DNA of 64,000 nt, taken from Xanthomonas bonasiae. Lineage in GTDB: Bacteria; Pseudomonadota; Gammaproteobacteria; Xanthomonadales; Xanthomonadaceae. The stretch lies in assembly GCF_017163705.1 (NCBI RefSeq), contig NZ_JAFIWB010000017.1:1-64000 (forward strand), read 5' to 3'. The notes under the pieces are model-generated. The model was given only the letters and a program-made list of their open reading frames with translations. It was not told the origin of the DNA and ran no database searches. The position numbers and the translations under genes were made by a program. Positions 1-10,703 of the stretch are shown here, in pieces; the stretch's first letter is position 1; each line of letters begins with the position of its first letter.

Positions 1-17
1 GATCGGGGCTCCGCTCG

Positions 18-108
18 TCGCGACTGAAGTCGCTCCTACAGTGGAGACGCGAGGACCAACCCGTCCGTAGCAAGCGGTGCTTCCTGTAGGAGCGACTTCA
101 GTCGCGAC
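18..108. repeat. Pair of inverted REP-like palindromes
   Basis: Two copies of the GTAGGAGCGACTTCAGTCG-type repeat face each other, at 18-41 (inverted) and 84-108 (direct). Each copy is itself an imperfect hairpin. The same motif recurs at seven or more intergenic places in the window and resembles the REP elements common in Xanthomonas, Stenotrophomonas and Pseudomonas. Nothing else is recognisable in the first 297 bases. Confidence 0.8.
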
Positions 109-297
109 GGCATCCGCAGCCGGGAAGACGAAGCTGCCGCAATCGATAGCGACCGTACCCGACATCGGCATCGGCAGCGGGCATCGCCGCCGTCTTCGTG
201 TCGACGTTTCACGATCGGTGATCAACGTGACCTGCTATGGCTCCTGCCGGAGTTGCCATGCGCAGGCAACCGCATGGCGATCCGCCCGATCGCCGTT

Positions 298-3042
298 TCA
301 CGTCCCCGGCAAGCGCTGCCGCAGCTTGTCCATCTCCTTCCACGGATGTTCGCGCAAACGCGCGGCGCGTTGCAGCGCCTTGGCCAGCGGGAACGCCTGC
401 GGCGAGGCGATCCGCGCCAGTTCCTCCCAGCGCAGCGGCACCGCCACCGTGGCGTGCGCGCGCGCGCGCAGCGACCACGAACACACGCTGGTGTTGCCAC
501 GGCCGTTGCGCAGCCAATCGACGAAGATCACCCCGGTGCGCTTGGCCTTGCTCATCGTGGCCACGTAGCGGTCGGGCGCGGACGCGGTCAGCGCCTGGGC
601 GAAGGCTTCGCAGAAATCGCGCGCCTGCTCCCAGTCCGCGCCGGGCACGATCGGCACTACCACGTGCAGGCCCTTGCCGCCGGACAGGCGCACGAAGCTT
701 TCCAGCCCGGTCTCGCGCAGGCGGGTGCGGATCTCGCGCGCGGCGGCCTTGATCTGCGCCCAGCTCACGCCCTCGCCCGGGTCCAGGTCGAACACCAGCC
801 GGTCGGGATGCTCGGGATCGTCCACGGTCGACCCCCAGGGATGCAACTCCAGGGTGTTCATCTGCACCAGCTCCAGCAGGCCGGCGAGATCGTCGATGTA
901 CAGGTAGTCCTCGGTGCCGCTCTTCTGCTTCAGTGCGATCGCGTGTACATGCTCGCCGAGTGCGCGGTTGTTGTGCTTCTGGAAAAAGCATTCGCCGCCG
1001 GCGCCATCGGGGCAGCGCAGCAACGACAGCGGACGCCCAGCGACTTCCTGCAGCAACCATGGCGCGATGGCACGGTAGTAATCGGCGACCTCGCCCTTGC
1101 TGATGCCGGCACCCGGGTACACCACGCGCTCGGGGTGGGTGATGACGACCGCCGCGGCATCGGCGTCAGCGCTGGCGGAGGAAGCGACCTTCCGCGCCGC
1201 GGTGCTTGCGCGCGGCGCGGACTTGGCAGTTGCCGCTTTGCGCTTGGCGGCGCCGTTTTTCGTAGCATCGCCTTTGGATGTGCTGCGTTTTGCCGGCGTG
1301 GCCGGCCCGCGCGCGGCCGGCGCGGTCTTCTTCGCCGATGCCGCAGCGCGAGCCGCCACGACATGGCTGCCTGGGGCTGCCGCCGGTGGCGGCGCACGAT
1401 CGCCGCCGAGATCCTGCAGCGGCTTGTCCTCGCGCAGGCGCTTGAATGCGGCCTGGCGCAACAACCCTTCCTTGGCCCAGCCACGGAAGGCGACTTCGGC
1501 CACCAGTTGCGGCCGCACCCAGTGCACGCTGCGCCGCGGGAACGGCGCATGCGCGGGAATGTCCACTACTGCCTGCTCGCTGTGCAGCGCCTGCAGCTGC
1601 GCAAGCAAGCGCCGCAGGCCCGATTCGTCGAAACCGGTGCCGACCCGGCCGACATAGCGCAAGCCGCCATCGCTGCGCTGCGCCAGCAGCAAGGAACCGA
1701 AGCCGCTGCGCGCGCCCTTGGGATCGGTATAGCCGACGATGACGAAATCGTCGCTGTTCTCGTGCTTGGTCTTGACCCAGTCGCCGCCGCGGCCGCCGTG
1801 ATAGCGCGCGTCCGCGCGCTTGCTGACTACGCCTTCGTAGCCCTTCGCCGCCGCCGCGGCGAACACCTCCGGGCCATGGCCGAGCACGTGATCGCTGTAG
1901 GCCAGCACGCCAGGCGTGTCGCCGAGCAGCGCGCGCAGCAGTTGCTTGCGCTGCAGCAGCGGGACCTCGCGCAGGTCCACGCCGGCCATGCCGAGCAGGT
2001 CGAACACCAGGTAGCGCAGCGGCTGCTTGGAACTTCCCTCGATGACCCGTTGCAAGGCGGAGAAATCGCTGCGGCCATCGGCATCGAGCACCACCAGTTC
2101 GCCATCCAGCCGCGCCTCGCTCACCGGCAACGCCTGCACCGCGTGCGCGACCTCGGGGAAGGTCTCGGTCCAGGCCTGATCGTTGCGCGAACGCAGCGTC
2201 GCCTGGCCGGCATCGAGATCGGCGAGCAGGCGATAGCCGTCCCACTTGATCTCGTGCAGCCATTGCGCACCGTCGGGGGCGCGGTCGCGCAGCAGCGTCA
2301 GCTGCGCGCGCTCGCCTGGCGGACACGGGCGATCGCGCGCACCGTCCAGCGCCAGTGCGCGCTTGCGCCAGGCCGCATCGCTGCGCCGCGGCCGCGCGGC
2401 CGACGGGGCCGCAGCGCCAGCGGCGGCAGGCTTGGCCGGGGCTGCATCGCGCGCACGCTTGGAGGCCTTGCCGGCCTTGGTGGGCTTGGCGGCCTTGGCC
2501 GCGCGCTTCGGCGCAGGCGCGGAGACCGGCTCCTGCAGCAGGTCGTCGGCATCGCGATCGGCGGCGAACGCGTCGTCGCGCTTGATCAGCAGCCACTGCG
2601 GCTGCTTGCCGCGCAACGCGGTGCGCACCAGTTTCCAGTTGCCGTTGAGGCGCTCGCCGTGCAGCACGAAATCCAGCTTGCCGGCGGCGATCGCGGCCAG
2701 CGGTTCGCCGTCGCACGACCATGTTCCGTGGTCGAACACGTCGACATGGCCTGCACCGTAATGGCCCTCGGGAATATCGCCGGCGAAGCCGGCATAGGAC
2801 AGCGGATGGTCTTCCACCTGCACCGCCAGGCGCTTTTCGCCGACCCGCAGCGACGGGCCCTTCGGCACTGCCCAACTCTTCAGCACGCCATCGGCTTCCA
2901 GGCGGAAATCGTAGTGGCGCGAACTGGCGTGGTGCAGCTGCACCACGAAGATCGGGCGCCGCGACGGCGTCGCGACGCTGTCGTCGGCCGGTTCCGGGGT
3001 CGCGCCGAAGCGGCGTTTGCGGGCGTACTCGCGCAGCGTCAT
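298..3042 (-). CDS. ligD: Multifunctional ATP-dependent DNA ligase LigD
   Basis: This is the end-processing and sealing enzyme of bacterial non-homologous end joining, 914 aa. Domains run in the Pseudomonas order. A 3'-phosphoesterase (about 30-160) has the H37/H38, H43, D45 cluster and H94. The adenylating ligase (about 235-545) carries the nucleotide-binding lysine in KWDG at 266-269. A low-complexity Ala/Lys linker covers about 560-625. An archaeo-eukaryotic primase-type polymerase (about 632-905) has the DLD metal pair D752/D754. The start lies 6 bases after the ku stop codon, so the two genes form an operon. It is slightly longer than P. aeruginosa LigD (840 aa) because of the linkers. 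Confidence 0.96.
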   Translation of the reverse strand: MTLREYARKRRFGATPEPADDSVATPSRRPIFVVQLHHASSRHYDFRLEADGVLKSWAVPKGPSLRVGEKRLAVQVEDHPLSYAGFAGDIPEGHYGAGHVDVFDHGTWSCDGEPLAAIAAGKLDFVLHGERLNGNWKLVRTALRGKQPQWLLIKRDDAFAADRDADDLLQEPVSAPAPKRAAKAAKPTKAGKASKRARDAAPAKPAAAGAAAPSAARPRRSDAAWRKRALALDGARDRPCPPGERAQLTLLRDRAPDGAQWLHEIKWDGYRLLADLDAGQATLRSRNDQAWTETFPEVAHAVQALPVSEARLDGELVVLDADGRSDFSALQRVIEGSSKQPLRYLVFDLLGMAGVDLREVPLLQRKQLLRALLGDTPGVLAYSDHVLGHGPEVFAAAAAKGYEGVVSKRADARYHGGRGGDWVKTKHENSDDFVIVGYTDPKGARSGFGSLLLAQRSDGGLRYVGRVGTGFDESGLRRLLAQLQALHSEQAVVDIPAHAPFPRRSVHWVRPQLVAEVAFRGWAKEGLLRQAAFKRLREDKPLQDLGGDRAPPPAAAPGSHVVAARAAASAKKTAPAARGPATPAKRSTSKGDATKNGAAKRKAATAKSAPRASTAARKVASSASADADAAAVVITHPERVVYPGAGISKGEVADYYRAIAPWLLQEVAGRPLSLLRCPDGAGGECFFQKHNNRALGEHVHAIALKQKSGTEDYLYIDDLAGLLELVQMNTLELHPWGSTVDDPEHPDRLVFDLDPGEGVSWAQIKAAAREIRTRLRETGLESFVRLSGGKGLHVVVPIVPGADWEQARDFCEAFAQALTASAPDRYVATMSKAKRTGVIFVDWLRNGRGNTSVCSWSLRARAHATVAVPLRWEELARIASPQAFPLAKALQRAARLREHPWKEMDKLRQRLPGT

Positions 3043-3048
3043 CGCGCC

Positions 3049-4026
3049 CTACCCCGCCTTGCGCCGCGCCGGCGCCTTGCTTGCGGCGGTCTTCTTCGCC
3101 GGCTTGGCCTTGGCCGCGGATTTCGCGGCGGGCTTGGCGGCCTTCTTCGCCGCTTTCCTGGCCGGCTTCTTCGCGGTCTTGCTGACCGGCAGCGCCGCCT
3201 CCGCCTTCTTCGCCGGAGTGCGGCGCTTGGCGTCCAGGCTCTTCTGCAGCAGCGACATGAAATCGACCACGTTGGTGGCGGCATCCTCGCGTTGCGGCGT
3301 GTCGGCTTCGTCGTCCACCTGCGCGGTGCCTTCCTGCGCCTTGATCCGTTTCTGGATCACCGCCTGCAGGCGCTCGCGGAATTCGTCGTGATAGGACGCC
3401 GGGTCCCACTTGCCGGACATCGAGTCGATCAGCTGTGCGGCCATCTCGGTTTCCTTGGCGCTGATCCGGTAGTCGGCGGCCTTGCCGCTGGGCAGCGTGT
3501 AGTCGTCCAGCGCGACCAGTTCCTGCGGATAGCGCAGCAGGATCAGCACCAGCGCGTCTTCCTGCGGCAGCACTGCCGACAGGTATTCGCGGGTGCGGAT
3601 CACCACCCGCGCGATGCCGACCTTGCCGGTGGCGCGCAGCGTCTCGCGCAGCAGCACATAGCCCTTCTCCGCCTTCTTGCCCGGCACCAGCACGTAGGGC
3701 TTCTCGAAATAGCGCAGGTCGATGTCGGCGGCGTCGACGAAGGCCTCGACCTCCACCGTCTCGTGGCTTTCCGGCGCGGCCGAGGCGATGTCCTTCTGCT
3801 CGACCACCACGTAGTTGCCCTTGCTGTATTCGAACGCCTTGACGATGTCCTTCCACGGCACCTCTTCGCCGGTGTCGGCGTTGACCCGCTCGAAGCGGAT
3901 CGGGCGCTTGTCGCGCGCATCGAGCATGCGGAAGTGCAGGTCGACGCGGCGTTCGCCGGACATCAGCGCCACCGGCACGTTGAGCAGGCCGAAAGACAGG
4001 GTGCCGGTCCAGATCGGACGCGCCAT
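3049..4026 (-). CDS. ku: Non-homologous end joining protein Ku
   Basis: A 325-residue bacterial Ku homodimer subunit that binds DNA double-strand ends and recruits LigD. The Ku core starts MARPIWTGTLSFGLLNVPVA and runs to about residue 265. A tail of about 55 residues rich in Lys and Ala follows (270-325), of the type thought to bind DNA and help Ku thread along it. The ATG at 4026 overlaps the stop of the upstream gene as ATGA, which fixes the start against much longer upstream readings of the same frame. ligD follows after 6 bases. Confidence 0.96.
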   Translation of the reverse strand: MARPIWTGTLSFGLLNVPVALMSGERRVDLHFRMLDARDKRPIRFERVNADTGEEVPWKDIVKAFEYSKGNYVVVEQKDIASAAPESHETVEVEAFVDAADIDLRYFEKPYVLVPGKKAEKGYVLLRETLRATGKVGIARVVIRTREYLSAVLPQEDALVLILLRYPQELVALDDYTLPSGKAADYRISAKETEMAAQLIDSMSGKWDPASYHDEFRERLQAVIQKRIKAQEGTAQVDDEADTPQREDAATNVVDFMSLLQKSLDAKRRTPAKKAEAALPVSKTAKKPARKAAKKAAKPAAKSAAKAKPAKKTAASKAPARRKAG

Positions 4027-4421
4027 CAGTGCGCCTCCAGGTGCAGTGCCGGCGCCGGCAGATGGTCCAGCGCCTGCCACGCATCCTCGATCACCGGCCG
4101 TGCCTGGCCCCAGTCCAGCTGCGATTCGCCGCGGACCTGCTCCCAATGCGCGGCCAGTTCGCCGTCGGTGTCGGCCATGGGCGCGCGTGGCCAGCCGCCG
4201 GCATGGGTGCGCAGCGCGAACGCATAGGCCGGGCACAGGTCGCGCCACGGGGTGCCGTGGCGGTCGCGGCGCTGGCGATAGTCGGCCAGGCTGTATTGGC
4301 GGTAGTCCGCGGCGTCGTGCGGACGCGGACCTGCAGCGTCGGGACCGTGCGGCAGCATGGCCGGCAACGGATCCAAGTGGGCATTGAACAACAGTGGATC
4401 GGGGCGGGCGCTGGGGCACAT
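4026..4421 (-). CDS. Unknown 131-aa protein coupled to ku
   Basis: I do not recognise the family. The product (MCPSARPDPLLFNAHLDPLP...) has no signal peptide or membrane segment. It is rich in Pro, His and Asp near the N-terminus and has a helical, acidic C-terminal half. The chosen ATG has a GGAG site 8 bases upstream; longer in-frame starts lack one. Its TGA overlaps the ku ATG (ATGA), so ku translation is probably coupled to it. It heads the ku-ligD operon, which suggests a link to end joining or DNA damage, but no motif proves this. Confidence 0.7.
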   Translation of the reverse strand: MCPSARPDPLLFNAHLDPLPAMLPHGPDAAGPRPHDAADYRQYSLADYRQRRDRHGTPWRDLCPAYAFALRTHAGGWPRAPMADTDGELAAHWEQVRGESQLDWGQARPVIEDAWQALDHLPAPALHLEAH

Positions 4422-4484
4422 GGCGGAAGCTCCGGGCGGCATCGGCGGCATGGGGATGGGCAGCAGTAGCGCCGGCGCCGTTAG

Positions 4485-4883
<399 letters not shown>

Positions 4884-4900
4884 GCCAGCGCCATCGCCCC

Positions 4901-4973
4901 TGTAGGAGCGGCTTCAGCCGCGACAGGCTGCATGAATCGACAGCTCCTGTCGCGGCTGAAGCCGCTCCTACAG
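4901..4973. repeat. Inverted REP-like pair, possible terminator
   Basis: A GTAGGAGCGGCTTCAGCCGCGAC copy at 4901-4926 faces its complement at 4947-4973, with a 20-base spacer. Together they can form a long hairpin about 18 bases after the small acidic protein gene. This is the GGC/GCC variant of the family repeated elsewhere in the window. Confidence 0.8.
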
Positions 4974-4997
4974 TCCTTCGGCAGCTCCCGCCGTCAA

Positions 4998-5020
4998 CGA
5001 ATCCCCAATCCCCAATCCCG
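4998..5020. repeat. CGAATCCCCAATCCC-type short repeat
   Basis: A short repeat with an internal duplication of CCCCAAT, placed just after the DUF779 gene stop. The same unit occurs as a perfect inverted pair at 23146-23167 and 23331-23352, so it is a second dispersed intergenic repeat family. Confidence 0.6.
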
Positions 5021-5025
5021 GCTTC

Positions 5026-5421
5026 TCACACCTTCCCCGCCGCCTGCAACGCCGCATACTCCGCGTCGCCGAACAGCCGCGAGCGCACCAGGAAGCGCAC
5101 GCCCTCGCCGTTCTCCAGCGAGAACATGCCGCCGCGCCCCGGCACCACGTCGATGATCAGCTGGGTGTGCTTCCAGTATTCGAACTGCGAGGCGCTGATG
5201 TAGAACGGCGCGCCGCCGATCTCGCCCAGTTGCACGTCGCGGTCGCCGACGATGAAATCGTCCTGCGGATAGCACATCGGCGAGGACCCGTCGCAACAGC
5301 CGCCGGACTGGTGGAACAGCAACGGGCCATGTCGCGCGCGCAGCGTGTCGATCAGCTGCAGCGCCGGCAACGTCGCCAGCACCTGCAGCGGCACGCCGGA
5401 GACGGGCGTGGCGGCGTCCAT
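5026..5421 (-). CDS. DUF779 family protein
   Basis: A 131-aa DUF779 protein, a family found beside acetaldehyde/alcohol dehydrogenases. It has the conserved cysteine cluster in the HQSGGCCDGSSPMCYP segment near residues 40-55, which suggests metal or thiol chemistry, but the biochemical role is not established. Its ATG overlaps the TGA of the alcohol dehydrogenase gene (ATGA), so the two are translated together. It is the last gene of the aldehyde module. Confidence 0.85.
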   Translation of the reverse strand: MDAATPVSGVPLQVLATLPALQLIDTLRARHGPLLFHQSGGCCDGSSPMCYPQDDFIVGDRDVQLGEIGGAPFYISASQFEYWKHTQLIIDVVPGRGGMFSLENGEGVRFLVRSRLFGDAEYAALQAAGKV

Positions 5422-6449
5422 CAGGCGGCCATGTCCAGCACGATGCGGCCTTCGATCTGGCCGGCGCGCATGCGGGCGAACACCTCGTTGATGTTCTCCA
5501 GCGTGGCGGTGGCCACGGTCGCGGCGACCTTGCCCTGCTCGGCGAAGTCCAGCGATTCCTGCAGGTCCAGGCGGGTGCCGACGATGGAGCCGCGCACGGT
5601 CACGCCATTGAGCACCATGCCGAAGATGTCCAGCGGGAACTGGCCCGGCGGCAGCCCGTTCAGCGACACCGTGCCGCCGCGGCGGACCATGCCGATCGCC
5701 TGCTCGAACGCCTTCGGCGACACCGCGGTGACCAGGGCGCCGTGCGCGCCGCCGATCTCCTTCTTCAGGTAGGCCACCGGGTCGGTGGTCAGCGCATTCA
5801 CCGTCACCGTGGCGCCCAGGCGCCTGGCCAGCGCCAGCTTGGCGTCGTCCACATCCACCGCGGCCACGTTCAGGCCCATCGCCTTGGCGTATTGCACGGC
5901 CATGTGGCCGAGCCCGCCGATGCCGGAGATCACCACCCAGTTGCCGGGCTTGGTGTCGGTGACCTTCAGGCCCTTGTACACGGTGACGCCGGCGCACAGG
6001 ATCGGCGCGACCTCGACGAAGCCGATGTTCTTCGGCAGATGGCCGACGTAGTCGGCGTTGGCCAGCGCGTACTCGGCGAAGCCGCCGTTGACCGAGTAGC
6101 CGGAATTCTGCTGCGCCTCGCACAGCGTCTCCCAGCCGCCCAGGCAATGCTCGCAATGCCCGCAGGCCGAATACAGCCACGGAATGCCGACCCGGTCGCC
6201 TTCCTTGACGTGGCCCACGCCGGCGCCCACCGCGACCACATGGCCCACGCCCTCGTGGCCGGGAATGAACGGCGGGTTCGGCTTCACCGGCCAGTCGCCC
6301 TCGGCCGCATGCAGGTCGGTATGGCACACGCCGCAGGCTTCGATCTTGACCAGGATGTCGCCGGCCTGCGGCCGCGGCACCTCCACTTCCTCGATCGTCA
6401 GCGGCTTGCCGAATTCGCGCACCACGGCGGCTTTCATCGTCTTGTTCAT
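5421..6449 (-). CDS. adhP: Zinc-dependent alcohol dehydrogenase
   Basis: A 342-aa medium-chain dehydrogenase of the AdhP/AdhA type that interconverts primary alcohols and aldehydes with NAD+. The catalytic zinc motif CGVCHTDLH is followed by GHEGVG. The structural zinc cysteines lie in [17 protein letters not shown]. The Rossmann glycines are GIGGLGH. An AGGAG site 6 bases upstream supports the ATG at 6449. DUF779 overlaps its stop, and the aldehyde dehydrogenase gene lies 268 bases upstream on the same strand. Substrate is inferred from the family: probably ethanol or a similar short alcohol. Confidence 0.92.
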   Translation of the reverse strand: MNKTMKAAVVREFGKPLTIEEVEVPRPQAGDILVKIEACGVCHTDLHAAEGDWPVKPNPPFIPGHEGVGHVVAVGAGVGHVKEGDRVGIPWLYSACGHCEHCLGGWETLCEAQQNSGYSVNGGFAEYALANADYVGHLPKNIGFVEVAPILCAGVTVYKGLKVTDTKPGNWVVISGIGGLGHMAVQYAKAMGLNVAAVDVDDAKLALARRLGATVTVNALTTDPVAYLKKEIGGAHGALVTAVSPKAFEQAIGMVRRGGTVSLNGLPPGQFPLDIFGMVLNGVTVRGSIVGTRLDLQESLDFAEQGKVAATVATATLENINEVFARMRAGQIEGRIVLDMAA

Positions 6450-6717
6450 GCAGCACTCCTTGGGAGAACGGGTGACAGCACCATCGCTGATCCGGCGATG
6501 GCGCGCTTTGATCCAAATCAGGAAGCGACGTCCGCTGCGGCGCCATGGCGCAACCACGGCAGGTCGAGCCGCACGCGCGCGCCGCGACCAGGGCGACAGG
6601 CAGACACACATGGCAATGGCGTGCGTCACCATGCGCCGGCAGCGCGACGTCCGGCGTGAGCACGGGCGACGCGCGGGGCCACCGCTGAGCGCGGCGGCCC
6701 CGGCGACGCGGCCGGAC

Positions 6718-8247
<1,530 letters not shown>

Positions 8248-8307
8248 CGGGGTCTCCTGCGGCGGTGGGAAAGGAAGGGGCACAGGCCCATCCAGGTAGG
8301 CGGTAAC

Positions 8308-8323
8308 CGCAAGAGCGATGCCA
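8308..8323 (-). promoter_or_regulatory. Sigma-54 (-24/-12) promoter for aldehyde dehydrogenase
   Basis: Read on the minus strand the sequence is TGGCATCGCTCTTGCG. It matches the TGGCA (-24) and TTGC (-12) boxes, with exactly 10 bases between the GG and GC dinucleotides. Transcription would start near 8297, leaving a leader of about 50 bases before the ATG at 8247. The divergent gene encodes an activator with the sigma-54-contacting GAFTGA loop. Confidence 0.8.
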
Positions 8324-8448
8324 GGTTTTCGCTGTTGCGCCGCGTCATGGCCGCGCGCCGCGGCCAATCGACACGGCGGCGCCATTCCTGTTGCAGCGCG
8401 TCACGCGTGCCGATTGCGCGCAGGCGGCGGATGTGGTGTTTATCGAAA

Positions 8449-8482
8449 CACCTGTCCCAACACCTGTCGCAATTTGCGACAG
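8449..8482. promoter_or_regulatory. Candidate activator binding site (UAS)
   Basis: A perfect 9-bp inverted repeat with one central base, CTGTCGCAATTTGCGACAG, spans 8464-8482. It is preceded by two tandem 12-base units CACCTGTC(C/G)CAA at 8449-8460 and 8461-8472. It lies about 140 bases upstream of the sigma-54 promoter, a normal enhancer distance. It ends 10 bases before the regulator's ATG, so it may also control the regulator itself. That the AcoR-type protein binds here is an inference. Confidence 0.65.
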
Positions 8483-8492
8483 CGGAGCCGTC

Positions 8493-10433
8493 ATGGCGCA
8501 ACAGCAATCGCAGCACCAGCTTGGCCACGCCCGCCGGATCTTCTTCGAGCGCGGCGGCGCCCCGGTCGGCCAGGTACCGGACACCATCCTGCAGTCGTGG
8601 CAGCGCTGCCAGCGTCTGGGCCTGCCCGCGCAGGGCACGCCGCCGATCGAGCCGGTCAGCGCGCCGCGCCTGCGCGAATTGCGCGAAGCGCACGAGCGCC
8701 TGTGGCGGCTGGCCCGCGCCGAACTGGAAGGCCTGGCCGGCGATGCCGCCGCCACCGGCAGCATCGTGCTGCTGACCGACGAGGCCGGCTGGATCCTCGA
8801 CGCCGAAGGCAGCCCGGGCTTCCTCGACAAGGCCGGGCGCGTGGCGCTGATGCCGGGCGCGTGCTGGAGCGAGACCCAGGTCGGCACCAACGCGATCGGC
8901 ACCGCCATCGTCGAGAGCCGCTCGGTGGAAGTGCGCGGCGGCGAGCATTACTTCGCGCCGCACCAGATCCTCAGCTGCGCCGCAGTGCCGATCTTCGATC
9001 CCTACGGCCAGCTGGCCGGCGTGCTGGACATTTCCGGCGACGCCAGCGTGCAGCACATGCACGCGCTGGGACTGGCGCGGATGGCGGTGGCCAGCATCGA
9101 ACACCGCTATTTCGACGACGGCATCGCCGATTGCGAACTGCTGCGCGTGCACCACGATGCGGCGCTGCTCGGCACGGCGCGCGAAGGCCTGCTCGCGTTC
9201 CGCAACGGCAAGCTGGTCGCGGCCAACCAGGCCGGCTTGCGCCTGTTCGGACTGGAGCGGCACGACCTGGGCCGCGCGCCCTATGCGGCCTTGTTCGAAG
9301 AACCGCTGTCGCGGCTGCGCCAGCAGGGCAGCGTGTTCGACCTGCAGGGCCGCGCCCTGCACGGGCGCGTCGACAGCATCGGCGACGTGCGGCCGCGGCG
9401 GCGTTCGCAGCAGCCGCCGATCACCGTGTCCGCGGCCACGCGCGCGCAGCACGGCGCCGATGCGCCGCTGTTCGATGCCGCGCAGGAGCTGGCGCTGGAA
9501 CGCGCGCGGCGCGTGCTCGATGCGCAGTTGCCGGTGCTGGTGCAGGGCGAGACCGGCACCGGCAAGGAAGTGTTCGCGCGCGAACTGCATCGGCGCAGCG
9601 CGCGCGCCGGCAAGCCGTTCGTCGCGGTCAATTGCGCGGCGCTGCCGGAAGGCTTGATCGAAGCCGAACTGTTCGGCTACGAGGACGGCGCCTTCACCGG
9701 CGCGCGCAAGCACGGCAGCCCCGGCCTGCTGCGCCAGGCCGACGGCGGCGTGCTGTTCCTGGACGAGATCGGCGACATGCCGCCGGCGCTACAGCCGCGC
9801 CTGCTGCGCGTGCTGCAGGAACGCGAACTGTTGCCGCTGGGCGGCGGCAAGCCGGTGAAGCTGGATTTCGCGCTGATCTGCGCTACCCACCGCGACCTGG
9901 ACGAGGCGATGGCCGAGCGGCGTTTCCGCCCCGACCTGTATTACCGCATCGCCCATCACAGCGTGCAGATTCCGGCGCTGAGCGTGCATCCGGATCGGCG
10001 CGGCTTGGTGCAGGAACTGTGGGCGCGGGTGGGGCAGGGCCGGCGCCTGACCGATGCAGCACTGGCCACGCTGAGCGCCTATCCGTGGCCCGGCAACCTG
10101 CGCCAGCTGGTGGCCTGCCTGCGGACCTTGGTGGCACTGAGCGACGCCGGTGCCGTGGTGGACGTCGACGCGTTGCCGGCCTACCTGCCCGGCGCGGCGC
10201 GCGGCATGCGCGCGGCCGGCGGCGATGCGGTGCCAGGGCAGGGCGGATCGCCCGGCGAACTGCCGGCGATGCCTGCGAGCGCCTCACCGCACGCGACCGA
10301 TCTGGACAGCCTCGCCCTGGCGGCGATGCGCCAGGCGCTCGACGCCTGCGGCGGCAACGTCGCCCGCGCCGCGCGCCAGCTCGGCGTCAGCCGCAGCACG
10401 CTGTACCGCCGGCTCGGACTCGGCGCGGGTTGA
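8493..10433 (+). CDS. acoR: Sigma-54-dependent transcriptional activator, AcoR type
   Basis: A 646-aa enhancer-binding protein. The N-terminal half (about 70-200) looks like the GAF sensor of AcoR (ETQVGTNAIGTAI segment). A PAS-like segment follows. The central AAA+ domain has Walker A GETGTGKE, the sigma-54 loop GAFTGA and LFLDEIGDMP. The C-terminus ends in a Fis-type helix-turn-helix (NVARAARQLGVSRSTLYRR). The start at 8493 has GGAG 5 bases upstream. It is divergent from the aldehyde dehydrogenase gene and most likely activates it in response to an alcohol or aldehyde; the ligand cannot be told. Confidence 0.92.
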   Translation: MAQQQSQHQLGHARRIFFERGGAPVGQVPDTILQSWQRCQRLGLPAQGTPPIEPVSAPRLRELREAHERLWRLARAELEGLAGDAAATGSIVLLTDEAGWILDAEGSPGFLDKAGRVALMPGACWSETQVGTNAIGTAIVESRSVEVRGGEHYFAPHQILSCAAVPIFDPYGQLAGVLDISGDASVQHMHALGLARMAVASIEHRYFDDGIADCELLRVHHDAALLGTAREGLLAFRNGKLVAANQAGLRLFGLERHDLGRAPYAALFEEPLSRLRQQGSVFDLQGRALHGRVDSIGDVRPRRRSQQPPITVSAATRAQHGADAPLFDAAQELALERARRVLDAQLPVLVQGETGTGKEVFARELHRRSARAGKPFVAVNCAALPEGLIEAELFGYEDGAFTGARKHGSPGLLRQADGGVLFLDEIGDMPPALQPRLLRVLQERELLPLGGGKPVKLDFALICATHRDLDEAMAERRFRPDLYYRIAHHSVQIPALSVHPDRRGLVQELWARVGQGRRLTDAALATLSAYPWPGNLRQLVACLRTLVALSDAGAVVDVDALPAYLPGAARGMRAAGGDAVPGQGGSPGELPAMPASASPHATDLDSLALAAMRQALDACGGNVARAARQLGVSRSTLYRRLGLGAG

Positions 10434-10510
10434 GCGATCGCGCGTGCAGGCACTGCCGTTGTCCCTGCATCGCTGCGGCACTGGCGCATTCCGATGCGTA
10501 GAAATGCCCC

Positions 10511-10580
10511 GTGTAGAAGCGACTTCCGTGGCGACAGGAATTCCCGGTAGAGCCTGTCGCGACTGACGTCGCTCCTACAT
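10511..10580. repeat. Inverted REP-like pair
   Basis: A degenerate copy (GTAGAAGCGACTTCC...) at 10511-10538 faces a better copy at 10553-10580. The pair lies between the convergent ends of the activator gene and the next leftward gene, where it could act as a bidirectional transcription barrier. Confidence 0.65.
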
Positions 10581-10703
10581 GAAGATCTCCTGCGCGCCGC
10601 ATGCGCCACGCCGTGCCAGAGGCGTGCCGACGCCCGCGCTTGCCGGACGCGACGCGGCATCGGCAGCGCGTCGCCTGCGAGGGCGACGCGCTGCCGGCTG
10701 CGC

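Noticed and set aside
18-108. Facing repeats considered as a CRISPR array
   Set aside because: Copies are palindromic, only two per locus, with no regular spacers and no cas genes.
253-4227. Rightward open frame of 1324 codons opposite ligD and ku
   Set aside because: It is the antisense shadow of two certain genes in GC-rich DNA, has a skewed Arg/Gln/Ala composition, no domain and no ribosome site.
6450-6717. Second sigma-54 promoter ahead of the alcohol dehydrogenase
   Set aside because: The only GG-N10-GC match lacks the TGGCA and TTGC context, so it is probably chance.
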